DNA from: Lachnospiraceae bacterium
GTDB taxonomy: Bacteria; Bacillota; Clostridia; Lachnospirales; Lachnospiraceae
Direction: 5' to 3'
Length of the DNA stretch: 64,000 nt
Assembly: GCA_015057325.1 (NCBI GenBank)
Contig: SVEQ01000006.1
Location: forward strand, 137,324 to 201,323
Shown here piece after piece: positions 49,806 through 59,785 of this stretch. A program made the translations under genes and the position numbers. How positions within the stretch are numbered: the stretch's first letter is position 1; every line of letters begins with the position of its first letter. The notes beneath the pieces are model-generated. The model ran no database searches. It was not told the origin of the DNA and saw only the letters and a list, made by a program, of their open reading frames with translations.

Positions 49806-51023
49806 GTGAAATTAAAAAGAGAAATATATTTGCAACAGATACGTCCGTATTATGACTCGGATATTATTAAGGTTATTACCGGCGTAAGAAGATCAGGAAA
49901 GTCAATATTGTTAGAAACAATTAAGGATGAATTAATTGATAATGGAATTGCAGGAGATAATATCATTTATATAAATCTTGAGGACATGGACTATGAATAT
50001 ATAGTGGATGCAAGTGATTTGAATGAGGAGATTAAGAATAGGATTACTAATGACGGAAAATATTATATATTTTTGGATGAGGTACAGCATGTTGATCGAT
50101 TTGAAAAAGCATTGGCATCATTTAGAGCAACACTTAATGTTTCTCTTTTTGTCACCGGTAGTAATTCGACTTTGTTGTCGGGAGAGATGTCAACACTTTT
50201 AACAGGTCGCACGGTTGAATTTGAAATTCTTCCATTCTCTTTTCTTGAAATGAAGCAGTACTTTGAATTGAACAAAATGGAATGGAATGAGGATATGTTC
50301 TATGACTATTTAAAATGGGGTGGCTTCCCGCTACGTTTTGACTACAAAGATGGGAAAGCTATTCATCGATATCTGTCTAATTTGTATGAGAGCATTGTGA
50401 ACAGAGATATCGTAAGTAAGAGTAGAAGCACGGACAAAAAGAATTTTATGGAAATATCTTTATATATTCTTGCTAATGCCGGAAAAGAACTTTCTGTTGA
50501 TAACATTGTTGCTGCTTTCAAAAAAAATAATAAGGAAATTTCACGCAGAACAATATATAATTATATTGAACGAATGAAAAAAGCATATCTGATTCACGGA
50601 GTGGGTAGATATAATATAGCAGGCAAAACTGCTCTTGGTAATCGTGAGAAACAGTATGCTATTGATGTAGGATTTCGTATAATTAACACAAATACAATTA
50701 ATTATGAGGATACATTTTTTCTTGAAAACATTATTTATAATGAATTGATTACAAGAGGATTTACAGTGTTTGCAGGGAAAACATACAAAGGAGAAGTAGA
50801 TTTTGTTGCAATTAAAGAAGGGAAAAAATGCTTCATACAGGTTGCATATCTATTGTCTTCCGAAACAACTATAAAGAGAGAATTTGGAGCGTACAGTAAA
50901 ATTACAGATGCCTCACCAAAGTATGTTATGTCTCTTGATAAAGTTGATTTAAGCCATGACGGGATTGTTCATGTCAATATAATTGATTTTCTGTTGAGGA
51001 AGGTTGACTTGATGCTCACGTAA
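49806..51023 (+). CDS. AAA ATPase with DUF4143, second paralogue
   Basis: 405 residues from GTG 49806 (GGAGGTGG upstream). ATG 49788 is possible but has no ribosome site. Walker A GVRRSGKS at 26-33, Walker B YYIFLDEVQHVD, VTGSNSTLLSGE sensor, then DUF4143 with FLKW-like YLKWGGFPLR and the EVDFVAIKEGKKCFIQV strand at the end. Same layout and length as the protein of 22640; the two differ through most of the sequence, so they are old paralogues. It stands in front of the zinc-ribbon operon. Confidence 0.85.
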   Translation: MKLKREIYLQQIRPYYDSDIIKVITGVRRSGKSILLETIKDELIDNGIAGDNIIYINLEDMDYEYIVDASDLNEEIKNRITNDGKYYIFLDEVQHVDRFEKALASFRATLNVSLFVTGSNSTLLSGEMSTLLTGRTVEFEILPFSFLEMKQYFELNKMEWNEDMFYDYLKWGGFPLRFDYKDGKAIHRYLSNLYESIVNRDIVSKSRSTDKKNFMEISLYILANAGKELSVDNIVAAFKKNNKEISRRTIYNYIERMKKAYLIHGVGRYNIAGKTALGNREKQYAIDVGFRIINTNTINYEDTFFLENIIYNELITRGFTVFAGKTYKGEVDFVAIKEGKKCFIQVAYLLSSETTIKREFGAYSKITDASPKYVMSLDKVDLSHDGIVHVNIIDFLLRKVDLMLT

Positions 51024-51048
51024 TATTGAATAGGAGATTTTTTACTTT

Positions 51049-52656
51049 ATGTACACATGTAAAAATTGTGCGGGAAATTTACAATATGATATAGAATCGG
51101 GCAAGTTAAAATGCTCCTACTGTAAAAGCCTTTTTGATCCATACGAGGTTAGTGCAGGAAAGGAAGCGGACGAGGAAAATGAATATGAGGTTACAGTGTT
51201 TACATGTCCGCAGTGCGCCGGAAGGATATACAGTATGGATACGCAGGCGTTGGCATATTGCAGTTTTTGTGGGGCATCTTCCGTGTTGGAAGGGAGACTT
51301 GAACGCATAGAGCATCCTAAGTATATTATACCGTTTACGGTTTCAAAGGAGGATTGCAAAAGGATATACAGCGCAAAGCTTAAGAGGGTAAGATATGCTC
51401 CAAACTGGCTTAAAGATGCGGAACACATTGACAGTTTTCGTGGAATCTACATACCCTACTGGATATACAATGCATCGCAGAATGGTCCTGTAGAAGTGCT
51501 TGCAACAAAAAAGAATGAAAAGAGAATTATTGAAAATAACCAGGAAAAAATAAAAGTATATTCAGTATATGGTGATTTGGAATGTGAGTATCGCGGAGTT
51601 GCGTTTGATGCATCCGCTACTTTTGAGGATGAATTAAGTGAGCAGTTAACACCATTTGATATGAGAAAGCTTCAGGAATTTTCGCCTGCTTTTCTTAATG
51701 GCTTCTATGCTGATATAGCAGATGTTAATGAAGATGTATATATGTCCAGAGCGGAAAAAATGATAAATGATGCAACTACATCATTTATAGATACTCAACA
51801 GGAACTGTACGATTATCATGTTGAACCGGTGCCGTATGCTTCGGGAGTATATCATACAATGATGGGCAAAGCTGAGCTTGCAATGCTTCCGGTATGGTTG
51901 CTTACTTATAGAAGAGATGGAAGAGTGGCTCGTGTGGCAATCAATGGTCAAACGGGAAAACTTGCAGGAAGACTTCCCATTGATAGAAAGAAATACATAG
52001 GTGAAAATCTGTTTTGGGCATTGCCTGTATTTGCGACATTGGGCTTATTACTGCAATTTTTAGACATTGGAGTGAGCATACTCCTTACTACATATATGAT
52101 GACGGTGGCAGTTCTTTGTATTGCAGGTGTATATGCATACAACATTAAGAAAATGTGGGAGGTAGAAAATCTCATAGAGGATGAAGGCTTCAATACCGCA
52201 AGGGTTAAGAAGATTGATATTAATAAACGTAAGACTGATTTTGGGGAAGCAACCGCTGTATGGATAACAGGTTGTGGCTTGGTGGGATTAGCGTTGCATG
52301 CGGTGGCTATACAATTTGGGTCAGATGGAGGATTGGGAGAACCGGAAATAGCACGTATAATATTTGGCCTTGGATTGCTGTTCCTTGCAATGGCTGTTTT
52401 TATGACCGGAAGAGAAGCTTTTAAAGGAATATATGATCCGGCAAGAATAAAACCATTGTTTTGGGTGTTGATAGCATTTGTCATTGTTTTGTTATGTTTC
52501 GTGTTAAATGTGTCGGATATTATCAGATGTGCAGGAATTATCGTATCAATGCTTATTTGTGTAGCAACAATGCTTAGATTGGTCAGATATCATAATCGCA
52601 TGATAACAAGAACAATACCCCAGTATAAATACAAAGGGGGTGCTGATAATGAATGA
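51049..52656 (+). CDS. Double zinc-ribbon membrane protein
   Basis: 535 residues. Two N-terminal zinc ribbons: Cys4/7...22/25 and Cys53/56...71/74. A soluble part (residues 90-300) carrying YIPYWIYNASQNGPVEV, then about five membrane helices from ~320 (FWALPVFATLGLLLQFL onward). Similar TFIIB-type zinc-ribbon membrane proteins occur widely in Lachnospiraceae near TPM- or SPFH-domain genes; function unknown. AATAGGAGA before the ATG; overlaps the next gene by 8 bases. Confidence 0.75.
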   Translation: MYTCKNCAGNLQYDIESGKLKCSYCKSLFDPYEVSAGKEADEENEYEVTVFTCPQCAGRIYSMDTQALAYCSFCGASSVLEGRLERIEHPKYIIPFTVSKEDCKRIYSAKLKRVRYAPNWLKDAEHIDSFRGIYIPYWIYNASQNGPVEVLATKKNEKRIIENNQEKIKVYSVYGDLECEYRGVAFDASATFEDELSEQLTPFDMRKLQEFSPAFLNGFYADIADVNEDVYMSRAEKMINDATTSFIDTQQELYDYHVEPVPYASGVYHTMMGKAELAMLPVWLLTYRRDGRVARVAINGQTGKLAGRLPIDRKKYIGENLFWALPVFATLGLLLQFLDIGVSILLTTYMMTVAVLCIAGVYAYNIKKMWEVENLIEDEGFNTARVKKIDINKRKTDFGEATAVWITGCGLVGLALHAVAIQFGSDGGLGEPEIARIIFGLGLLFLAMAVFMTGREAFKGIYDPARIKPLFWVLIAFVIVLLCFVLNVSDIIRCAGIIVSMLICVATMLRLVRYHNRMITRTIPQYKYKGGADNE

Positions 52657-53344
52657 TATTATTACGCAGGTAATTGCCAATCTGGCATGGTTGTCTCTGG
52701 CATTTACATTTACGCTTCCGTTTATATTTCAAATATTGAAAAAAACAGTAACAACCCAAAAAGGTGAGCAAAAGGGCAATCTGATATGGGGCGATAACAA
52801 AAAAAGCATTAATAATATCAGTGTTGTATACAACAAATTATTGGATGCACCAATCAATTTTGTGAAATATTATAATATTGAAGATTTATACATCAACAAT
52901 TATCCTACGCTAAAGGATAAGCAAAGAGAGAAAGTATATATAGATATTATTAATAGTGCCGGGAAATACGTGCATATTATTACGCCATTTTTACAAGCTG
53001 ATGAGGTGATGGAGGATTCTTTGACAAACGCCGTAAAACGCGGAGTAGAGATTAAGATCATACTTGCGGGCTCGGAAAAACAAACATCATCCTTTACGAT
53101 TACTAAATCACAGATTGAGAAACTGACTTCTTTGGGAGTGGAGTTCTTTGAATATAGGAATGGATTAATTTATGTTAATCTATGTACCAGTGATGACGAT
53201 AAAGCTATGGTTGATGCAGTTAATGATACAAACCGTGCGTTATTTTATCCGGCATCTGAACAAGATAGAAAAAGGAGAAACAGAAGTGTTGGCGAGTTAG
53301 AAGGAGATTTTGAAAGAACGATTAAGAAAAGTGTGAGACTATAA
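52649..53344 (+). CDS. PLD-like (cardiolipin-synthase-type) protein lacking HKD residues
   Basis: 231 residues from ATG 52649 (GGGGGTG upstream), starting inside the preceding gene. One N-terminal membrane helix (8-30), then a single PLD-like unit: AGKYVHIITPFLQADEVMEDSLTNAVKRGVEIKIILAG matches the first strands of cardiolipin synthases. Where the active site HxKx4D is expected, residues 175-182 read Y-V-N with Asp182 kept, so His and Lys are gone. The usual second PLD unit is absent. Probably non-catalytic; a scaffold or regulator of lipid or protein binding is an inference. Confidence 0.6.
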   Translation: MNDIITQVIANLAWLSLAFTFTLPFIFQILKKTVTTQKGEQKGNLIWGDNKKSINNISVVYNKLLDAPINFVKYYNIEDLYINNYPTLKDKQREKVYIDIINSAGKYVHIITPFLQADEVMEDSLTNAVKRGVEIKIILAGSEKQTSSFTITKSQIEKLTSLGVEFFEYRNGLIYVNLCTSDDDKAMVDAVNDTNRALFYPASEQDRKRRNRSVGELEGDFERTIKKSVRL

Positions 53345-53377
53345 ATTAGTTTTTTGATCGAAAATGAAAGGCGAAAG

Positions 53378-54580
53378 ATGGATAAGAAAAAAATCTTTGC
53401 TATTATTCTATCTGTTTTAATTTCTGTTTTTATTACAGGTGCTAATGCACATGCACTTAGTCCTGAAGTGAAGCAACAGCTTATGGATGAATATCGGGCT
53501 GGACTTGAGAGCTTACATGGAACGCAGCTTTCTGATGAGCAGATAGAAGCTATGACTAAGGAGTATATTGATAAAGTTGAATCTGCAATAACTGGTAGTA
53601 CATATACAACTTCAGAAAATCGATATGCTGATGAAGATAAATACGTAACATATGTTAACTCCGCAGATGAGTTTTTTGAGGAAGTCTGTTATCAGCTTAA
53701 AGCTCATAGAAAGATTGAGTATTATGATACGGATGTAGAAATATTGTATAACAATTCGGATTATGTTTTTCATGGTATAGATAATTATTATTTTAAGGAT
53801 GATCCTATGATGAGTTCCGGTTATTTGATCGGGTTTTGCACTCAGGGTACGACAACATATAGCTGTGAGGAGAGAGATATTCCGGGAGAGAAAAAATACC
53901 GAATAGGGATTAAATTTCAATATGCATATACGCAGGAAGAGATAGAAAAACATTCTGACAAGATGAAGGAACTTTCACAATCGTTGAAACGTGAAAATGA
54001 TTTGGAAAGTGTTAAGGCAGTTCACGATTACCTGATTGAAAAGTTTGATTGGAAAGATGAGATAAAGGATTCCATCGCTGGCTTTAAGTATTCGGGTGCG
54101 ACAGGTATAGGATATTCGATGTCAGTATATGAACTGTTACAGAACATGGGTATCAATGTCATGATTGTCGGAGGCAATGTGACTGTCGATGGTCAGGAGG
54201 GTTATAATACATGGAATGTAGTTGAGTTAGATGGGAAGTGGTACAATCTCGATGTGAGCTGGGATGATAATGATGAATACGGGGCTGTATATGATTGGTT
54301 CTTAAAAAATAATGCTGATTTTGAAAGACATTCATATAAAGATGAGGATAGCAATATTAAGGATATGATTTCTGAGGAATCATGTTCGGTGCCCAGAGAA
54401 TTGTTTTATAACAGTGAAGTGTCGGATAATAATACCACAGAGCAGTATAATTACAAAATTATTAAGAAAAAACATATGACACCCGGACAACTGGCTCAGA
54501 AATTATGGTATTTGGCAATATATTTAATTGTTGGCATAGCATACATTATAAGACGCAAAAAAATAATAGAAAAAGAATGA
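53378..54580 (+). CDS. Transglutaminase-like protein with altered catalytic triad, membrane anchored
   Basis: 400 residues from ATG 53378 (GAAAGGCG upstream). Signal peptide 1-~26, a variable middle, a transglutaminase-like domain (residues ~205-310; VKAVHDYLIEKFDW, SVYELLQNMGINVMIVGG, TWNVVELDGKWYNLDVSWDD), and a C-terminal membrane helix with RRKK. By alignment from memory, the nucleophile Cys position is Gly243 and the His position is Asn277, while Asp292 is kept. So the domain is probably inactive, perhaps a peptide-binding module outside the cell. Confidence 0.65.
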   Translation: MDKKKIFAIILSVLISVFITGANAHALSPEVKQQLMDEYRAGLESLHGTQLSDEQIEAMTKEYIDKVESAITGSTYTTSENRYADEDKYVTYVNSADEFFEEVCYQLKAHRKIEYYDTDVEILYNNSDYVFHGIDNYYFKDDPMMSSGYLIGFCTQGTTTYSCEERDIPGEKKYRIGIKFQYAYTQEEIEKHSDKMKELSQSLKRENDLESVKAVHDYLIEKFDWKDEIKDSIAGFKYSGATGIGYSMSVYELLQNMGINVMIVGGNVTVDGQEGYNTWNVVELDGKWYNLDVSWDDNDEYGAVYDWFLKNNADFERHSYKDEDSNIKDMISEESCSVPRELFYNSEVSDNNTTEQYNYKIIKKKHMTPGQLAQKLWYLAIYLIVGIAYIIRRKKIIEKE

Positions 54581-54600
54581 CAGAAAGAGAGAAAACAACA

Positions 54601-54999
54601 ATGGGAACATTTAAAAACATGGAAGAAGCAAGAGAGTATTTCAAAAAGGATAGATTTGCAACAGAGAATGGTATGCACCTTGATGAGCTTACAGATGAGT
54701 ATAGTGTGTGCAGTGTTGAATTGACGGACAAGCACAAGAACGCCAATGGCGGAATAATGGGAGGAGTAATTTTCACGTTAGCTGACCTTGCATTTGCAGC
54801 ACTTATTAATCAGGTTCATATGCCCGCTGTTGCACAACAGGTAAGTATCAACTACTTGAATGCACCCAAAGGGGACAAGCTTGTTGCTACCGCACATATA
54901 ATAAAAAACGGTAGAAGTTCTGCGGTTATCAACGTTCATGTAGTTGATAATCAAGAAAGAATGGTTGCACAATTCGTTGGTACAGGCTTTAAGTTATAG
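54601..54999 (+). CDS. PaaI-type hotdog thioesterase
   Basis: 132 residues. GGIMGGVIFTLADLAFAALIN carries the hotdog helix with Asp, and SINYLNAPKGDKLVATAHIIKNGRSSAVINVHV the strand region of PaaI-like acyl-CoA thioesterases. ATG 54601 follows GAAAGAGAG; ATG 54577 overlaps the stop of the previous gene (ATGA) and would add eight residues. Last gene of the 49.8-55.0 kb run. Confidence 0.8.
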   Translation: MGTFKNMEEAREYFKKDRFATENGMHLDELTDEYSVCSVELTDKHKNANGGIMGGVIFTLADLAFAALINQVHMPAVAQQVSINYLNAPKGDKLVATAHIIKNGRSSAVINVHVVDNQERMVAQFVGTGFKL

Positions 55000-55068
55000 G
55001 ATTGCGTAAATATAAGGGTTATGTTACAATAATAGGTACGATTGTAGAAAAATGCTGGGGGAAGTTAT

Positions 55069-56520
55069 ATGAAGCTTTCGTTGAAGACAAAAACAGTATT
55101 ATTACTTATAGCGATAATGGTTGTGCTTAGCGGGACGACTATTTTGGTGAGCAGTCGAAGAATTGGAAGTATTCTCGAAACACATTATAGTACGGATGCT
55201 AAGGAATTGGCGTATACTGTGTCTAAAAGTTTGGATGTAGATAAGGCTACAGAACTGTCAAATGCTGTTTTGGAAATATACAATTCTGCGGAGGAGAAAG
55301 TAACCAGCGATGAATGGGGTTCAAGGGAGTTTTATCAGTATGTAGGGTTATATACGGATATTAAGGAATTAGATTGTTATAAGGAATTGTATGAGCAGGT
55401 CAGGGCAATACAGGATGTTAATGATGTTGATTGTGTGTATGTTTATACAGTTATTCATGATGAGAGGGTTGGTGTATATATGCTTGACGCAGACCCGGAG
55501 GAACCTTGCCCGATAGGATGTATTGATACTATTGTTGACAATAATGATGCCATTTTTGATGATCCGGCTGCGGAATGTGAACCGTATGTTACCAATACAG
55601 AATCGTACGGCTGGCTTGTATCCTGTATGGCGCCTGTTATTGATAAGGACGGTAATGTTCCGTGTTATATAGGTGTGGATATATCAATGGATGAAGTAAG
55701 AGGTAGTCAGATAAGATATGTTGCAGCATTGGTTATTCTGCTTGTTTCGATTTCACTGATTTTGTGTGCAATATCAATACTTCTTGTTAACAGAACTATT
55801 GTTAAGCCAATTAATATTTTGTCTGAAGCAGCTGTTAAGTACTGTAAAGGAGAGAAAACAGGAGCAAGACTTGGTTTTGCGGCTATAGATATTCATACCG
55901 GCGATGAGATTGAAGCACTTTCCGAATCAATGAAACAGATGGAACGAGATATCAATGATAATATAGCAAATCTGTTGGAAGCAAGTAAGGAGCTTACTGA
56001 TACTAAGGAAAGAGCTCAGAGAATGAATGAACTTGCGTATAAGGATGCACTTACAGGAGTACGTAATAAGACTTCGTATGACATAGAAATTATGCGCTTG
56101 AAAAATGAACTTGCCGATGGTCATACCAAGTTTGGTATGGTGATGATAGATCTTAATTACCTTAAGAGAATTAATGATTCCTACGGTCATGAGAATGGCA
56201 ACATCGCAATTATCAAGCTTTGTAATATAATATGTGCGATATTCCAGCATTCTCCTGTATTTAGAGTTGGTGGAGACGAGTTTGTGGTTATTCTAAAAAA
56301 CACTGATTATGACAAGGTTAGAAGTCTTGTTACAACATTTAATACAACAATCGACGAAGTGAGCATGGATATGTCAATCAATCCATGGGAAAGAGTATCT
56401 GCAGCAATCGGATATGCGATTTATGATGTGAATCATGACCTTAATGTTGAGGACGTATTCAAACGAGCAGATAAGGCAATGTATGCCCGCAAGAAAGAAA
56501 TGAAGTCTATCAGAGTCTGA
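55069..56520 (+). CDS. GGDEF diguanylate cyclase with extracellular sensor
   Basis: 483 residues. Membrane helix ~7-28, extracytoplasmic sensor to ~220 with GWLVSCMAPVIDKDG..CYIGVDIS, helix ~225-250, HAMP-like linker, then GGDEF at 401-405 with FRVGGDEFVVIL. No RxxD inhibitory site lies five residues upstream. It makes c-di-GMP. The sensor ends with the same pattern as the HD-GYP protein at 16910, so both may respond to the same type of signal. GGGGGAAG before the ATG. Confidence 0.88.
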   Translation: MKLSLKTKTVLLLIAIMVVLSGTTILVSSRRIGSILETHYSTDAKELAYTVSKSLDVDKATELSNAVLEIYNSAEEKVTSDEWGSREFYQYVGLYTDIKELDCYKELYEQVRAIQDVNDVDCVYVYTVIHDERVGVYMLDADPEEPCPIGCIDTIVDNNDAIFDDPAAECEPYVTNTESYGWLVSCMAPVIDKDGNVPCYIGVDISMDEVRGSQIRYVAALVILLVSISLILCAISILLVNRTIVKPINILSEAAVKYCKGEKTGARLGFAAIDIHTGDEIEALSESMKQMERDINDNIANLLEASKELTDTKERAQRMNELAYKDALTGVRNKTSYDIEIMRLKNELADGHTKFGMVMIDLNYLKRINDSYGHENGNIAIIKLCNIICAIFQHSPVFRVGGDEFVVILKNTDYDKVRSLVTTFNTTIDEVSMDMSINPWERVSAAIGYAIYDVNHDLNVEDVFKRADKAMYARKKEMKSIRV

Positions 56521-56567
56521 TAGCTTTATTATATGATTATTTTATGTAACATTTAGGAGGAATAATA

Positions 56568-57407
56568 ATGTTCAAGAAGTTTTTAGCAATGGCAACAGCG
56601 TTAACAATGTGTTTTTCACTTGCAGCTTGTGGCTCAAAAGAGGTTGGAGAAATCAAGACAGACGACTCTTCGTCAATTGAGAAAGATGTATCATCAAATG
56701 CAAGTGATTTGAAGGCAATTCAGGATAAAGGTGTTATAGTAATCGGTATCACAGATTTCGAGCCTATGGATTACAAGGATGAGAATGGTGATTGGATTGG
56801 TTTTGATGCAGATATGGCAAAAGAGTTTGCTAAGAGTCTTGGTGTCGAAGCGCAGTTTGTTGAGATTGAGTGGGATAACAAGGCACTTGAACTTGATTCG
56901 GGAAGTATTGATTGTGTGTGGAATGGTATGACACTTACGGATGAAGTTAAGAGTGCAATGGATTGTTCTAATCCTTATTGTAACAATGCACAGGTTGTAA
57001 TTGTACCTTCTGATAAGGCTTCAGAGTACAATTCAGTAGATAGTGTAAAGGGACTTAATTTTGCTGTTGAGGTTGGTAGTGCAGGTGAAGCAGAGGCAGA
57101 AGCTAACGGACTTACATATACATCTGTTACAAACCAGGCTAGTGCACTTATGGAGGTTGCTGCAGGAACATCTGATGCAGCTATCATAGATTCACTTATG
57201 GCCGCTGCAATGGTCGGTGAAGGGACAAGTTATGAAAACCTTACATATACTGTTGGACTTAACAGCGAGGAGTATGGTGTTGGTTTCCGTAAGGGTTCTG
57301 ATCTTGTAGCTAAGTTAAATGAGTTCTTTAAGGCAAGTTACGAGGATGGCTCAATGCAGAAGACGGCAGAGACATATGGCGTGCAGGCAGCACTTATTGC
57401 ACAGTAG
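56568..57407 (+). CDS. Polar amino acid ABC importer, substrate-binding lipoprotein
   Basis: 279 residues. Lipobox LAAC (Cys21), then a family 3 solute-binding fold: GVIVIGITDFEPMDYKDENGDWIGFDADMAKEFAKSLG, WNGMTLTDEVKSAMDCSNPY, YGVGFRKGSDL. The ligand is likely a polar amino acid or cystine. TAGGAGG site. Confidence 0.92.
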   Translation: MFKKFLAMATALTMCFSLAACGSKEVGEIKTDDSSSIEKDVSSNASDLKAIQDKGVIVIGITDFEPMDYKDENGDWIGFDADMAKEFAKSLGVEAQFVEIEWDNKALELDSGSIDCVWNGMTLTDEVKSAMDCSNPYCNNAQVVIVPSDKASEYNSVDSVKGLNFAVEVGSAGEAEAEANGLTYTSVTNQASALMEVAAGTSDAAIIDSLMAAAMVGEGTSYENLTYTVGLNSEEYGVGFRKGSDLVAKLNEFFKASYEDGSMQKTAETYGVQAALIAQ

Positions 57408-57434
57408 ATAATTAACGAAATAAGAGGAATTGTA

Positions 57435-58121
57435 ATGGATACATTTATGGAACAGCTACCTATTGTAGTGCATTCACTTAATATAGGATTTCTTCAGACA
57501 ATGAAGCTGTTTTTCGTAACTTTGCTTGGCGCCTTACCGCTTGGACTTTTGATTTGCTTCGGCTCAAAGTCTAAGATTACACCAATCAGAGTTGTGCTTA
57601 AGTTATTTATATGGATCATCAGAGGAACCCCTCTGATGATTCAGTTGCTTATAATTTATTATTTCCCGGGACTTGTTCTTAAGAACCCTGTATGGGGTGG
57701 CGGAGAAGGAGGAAGATTCTTTGCTTCATCGGTAGCATTTATAATTAATTATGCATGCTACTTCTCAGAGATTTTCCGCGGAGGAATTATAAGTATTCCC
57801 GTAGGTCAGGACGAGGCAGGTAAGGTCCTGGGAATGACGAGGTCGCAGATATTTTTCAAAGTCAAACTTTTACAGATGATTAAGAGGATTCTCCCTCCTA
57901 TGTCTAATGAAATACTTACCCTTGTCAAAGATACTTCGCTTGCAAGAATTATTGCCTTGCAGGAGATAATCTGGGCCGGTCAGGCATTTATGAAGGGTTC
58001 ACAGGGTATATCAGGTGCTATATGGCCATTGTTCTTCACAGCCATATACTATCTTGTTTGTAACGGACTGTTGACGCTTTTGCTTGGCGGTTTGGAAAAG
58101 AAACTTGAATATTTCAGATAG
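57435..58121 (+). CDS. Polar amino acid ABC importer, permease
   Basis: 228 residues with five helices and the EAA loop ([20 protein letters not shown]). [19 protein letters not shown] is the HisM/GlnP-type N-terminal motif. AAGAGGAA site; 27 bases after the binding-protein gene. Confidence 0.92.
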   Translation: MDTFMEQLPIVVHSLNIGFLQTMKLFFVTLLGALPLGLLICFGSKSKITPIRVVLKLFIWIIRGTPLMIQLLIIYYFPGLVLKNPVWGGGEGGRFFASSVAFIINYACYFSEIFRGGIISIPVGQDEAGKVLGMTRSQIFFKVKLLQMIKRILPPMSNEILTLVKDTSLARIIALQEIIWAGQAFMKGSQGISGAIWPLFFTAIYYLVCNGLLTLLLGGLEKKLEYFR

Positions 58122-58135
58122 GATTGGAGGAAGAT

Positions 58136-58924
58136 ATGGGTATATTAGAGGTAGAGCATATCGGTAAATCCTTCGATCGTACAGAAGTGCTCAAAGATAT
58201 ATGTTTCACACTTGAAAAAAGCCAGGTGCTTTCAATTATAGGGTCGTCGGGAAGTGGTAAGACAACACTTTTAAGATGCCTTAATTTCCTTGAACATGCG
58301 GATCAGGGAATAATCAAAGTTAATGATAAAATCGTTTTTGACGCGTCGGATAAAGAGTATCTTAAGGAGTCCGTTGTAAGAAAGAACAGACTTCATTTTG
58401 GAATGGTATTTCAATCTTTTAATCTTTTTCCACAGTATACGGCGTTGCAGAACGTAATGCTTGCCAAACAGCTGCAGGCAAAGAAGTTACCTGAATATAA
58501 GGAAAAGAAAAAAGAGATACTTCAAGAGATTGAGGATGAAGCCAAAATGCTTCTTTATCAGATGGGATTATCAGAGCGTATGGATAACTATCCTCATCAG
58601 TTGTCGGGAGGTCAGTGCCAGCGAGTTGCTATTGCAAGAGCGCTTGCCTTAAAACCTGATATATTATGTTTTGATGAGCCGACTTCGGCACTTGATCCAG
58701 AACTTACGGGTGAAGTACTTCGAGTCATCAAAGAACTTGCAGAAACCAAAATGACAATGATAATTGTTACACATGAGATGGCTTTTGCAAGGGATGTGTC
58801 TGATAAGGTTATATTTATGGATGACGGATATGTACTCGAACAGGGTACACCTGATGATGTGTTTAATAATCCAAAAGAAGAGCGTACCAAGCAATTCTTG
58901 GGAAGATTTATATCTAATAATTAA
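58136..58924 (+). CDS. Polar amino acid ABC importer, ATP-binding protein
   Basis: 262 residues from ATG 58136 (GGATTGGAGG upstream). Walker [11 protein letters not shown]-loop [10 protein letters not shown], signature [16 protein letters not shown], Walker [13 protein letters not shown], and the GlnQ-type HEMAFAR. Completes the importer with the two upstream genes. Confidence 0.93.
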   Translation: MGILEVEHIGKSFDRTEVLKDICFTLEKSQVLSIIGSSGSGKTTLLRCLNFLEHADQGIIKVNDKIVFDASDKEYLKESVVRKNRLHFGMVFQSFNLFPQYTALQNVMLAKQLQAKKLPEYKEKKKEILQEIEDEAKMLLYQMGLSERMDNYPHQLSGGQCQRVAIARALALKPDILCFDEPTSALDPELTGEVLRVIKELAETKMTMIIVTHEMAFARDVSDKVIFMDDGYVLEQGTPDDVFNNPKEERTKQFLGRFISNN

Positions 58925-58945
58925 TTACGTCGGGAGTGTAATGAT

Positions 58946-59728
58946 ATGGAATTGGATGTTGAGAAGTACAATGAAATGGTCAAACAAGAGGAAGCGTGTC
59001 TGTTTCCAAAGTCGTACAAGTGTCCTATTTGTTATGAAGATTTTAAATCATTGGCAGTCAGAAAAGCAAAGATGATTGCACAGGGAACAGATGAGGATTT
59101 AAGACCACATTTCAAATGGGTAGATCCGTTAAAGTACGAGGTGGTTGTTTGTCCTGTATGCGGATACGGAGCAATGGCAAGATACTTTGATGAAATGATT
59201 CCTACGTGGAGAAAACAACTTCAGCAGGGGCTTCCGTCCTTTGCAAAAGACAGGTCGTTTATTGGAGGTAATCGTTTAACATACAGCGAAGCTTTGAAGC
59301 AATATGATATAGCAATTCAAAGCGATTATTTGGCAGCATTCAAGGAAAGCCGTAAGGCGTATACATATCTTAAACGTGGTTGGGTTGTTCGAGGAAAACT
59401 TGAGACAGAAAGCGATTTTCTTACTGAGCAGGAGATAAAAGATCTTCGCCAGGAGGAAAGAGGTTGTCTTGACAGGGCATTTGAGGGATACATGAAAGCG
59501 TTTTCTGAGGAGAAGTTTCCGTTAAGCGGTATGGATGAACATACGCTGACATATCTTTGTGCGGCGATAGCAAGCAGACTTGGAAGGTATAAGGATGCAA
59601 TATCATTACTCTCAAGACTTATGGGACCTTCGGTTAATGCAAGAATAAAGGATAAGGCTTATGATCTTAAGGAGAATGTACGAGAAAGACTCAAGGAGAT
59701 AGAGGCTGCTGAACGTGCTTTGCAGTAG
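58946..59728 (+). CDS. DUF2225 family protein
   Basis: 260 residues. Two Cys pairs, CPIC (residues ~27-30) and CPVCGYGA (~71-78), make a zinc-ribbon-like N-terminus; the remaining part is helical and TPR-like (AYTYLKRGWVVRGKLE, AIASRLGRYKDAISLLSRL). The DUF2225 family is found in clostridia with unknown function. CGGGAGTG before the ATG; 21 bases from the ABC ATPase gene. Confidence 0.85.
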   Translation: MELDVEKYNEMVKQEEACLFPKSYKCPICYEDFKSLAVRKAKMIAQGTDEDLRPHFKWVDPLKYEVVVCPVCGYGAMARYFDEMIPTWRKQLQQGLPSFAKDRSFIGGNRLTYSEALKQYDIAIQSDYLAAFKESRKAYTYLKRGWVVRGKLETESDFLTEQEIKDLRQEERGCLDRAFEGYMKAFSEEKFPLSGMDEHTLTYLCAAIASRLGRYKDAISLLSRLMGPSVNARIKDKAYDLKENVRERLKEIEAAERALQ

Positions 59729-59748
59729 AAGAATGTATAAGATATAAG

Positions 59749-59783
59749 AAAAGGATGGAACGTTATGTTCCATCCTTTGTTTT
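59749..59783 (+). terminator. Rho-independent terminator, shared by convergent genes
   Basis: AAAGGATGGAAC (59750-59761) pairs perfectly with GTTCCATCCTTT (59767-59778), with TTTTT following on the plus strand. On the other strand the stem ends in TTT, so it may serve the PurF-like gene too. Confidence 0.92.
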
Positions 59784-59785
59784 TG

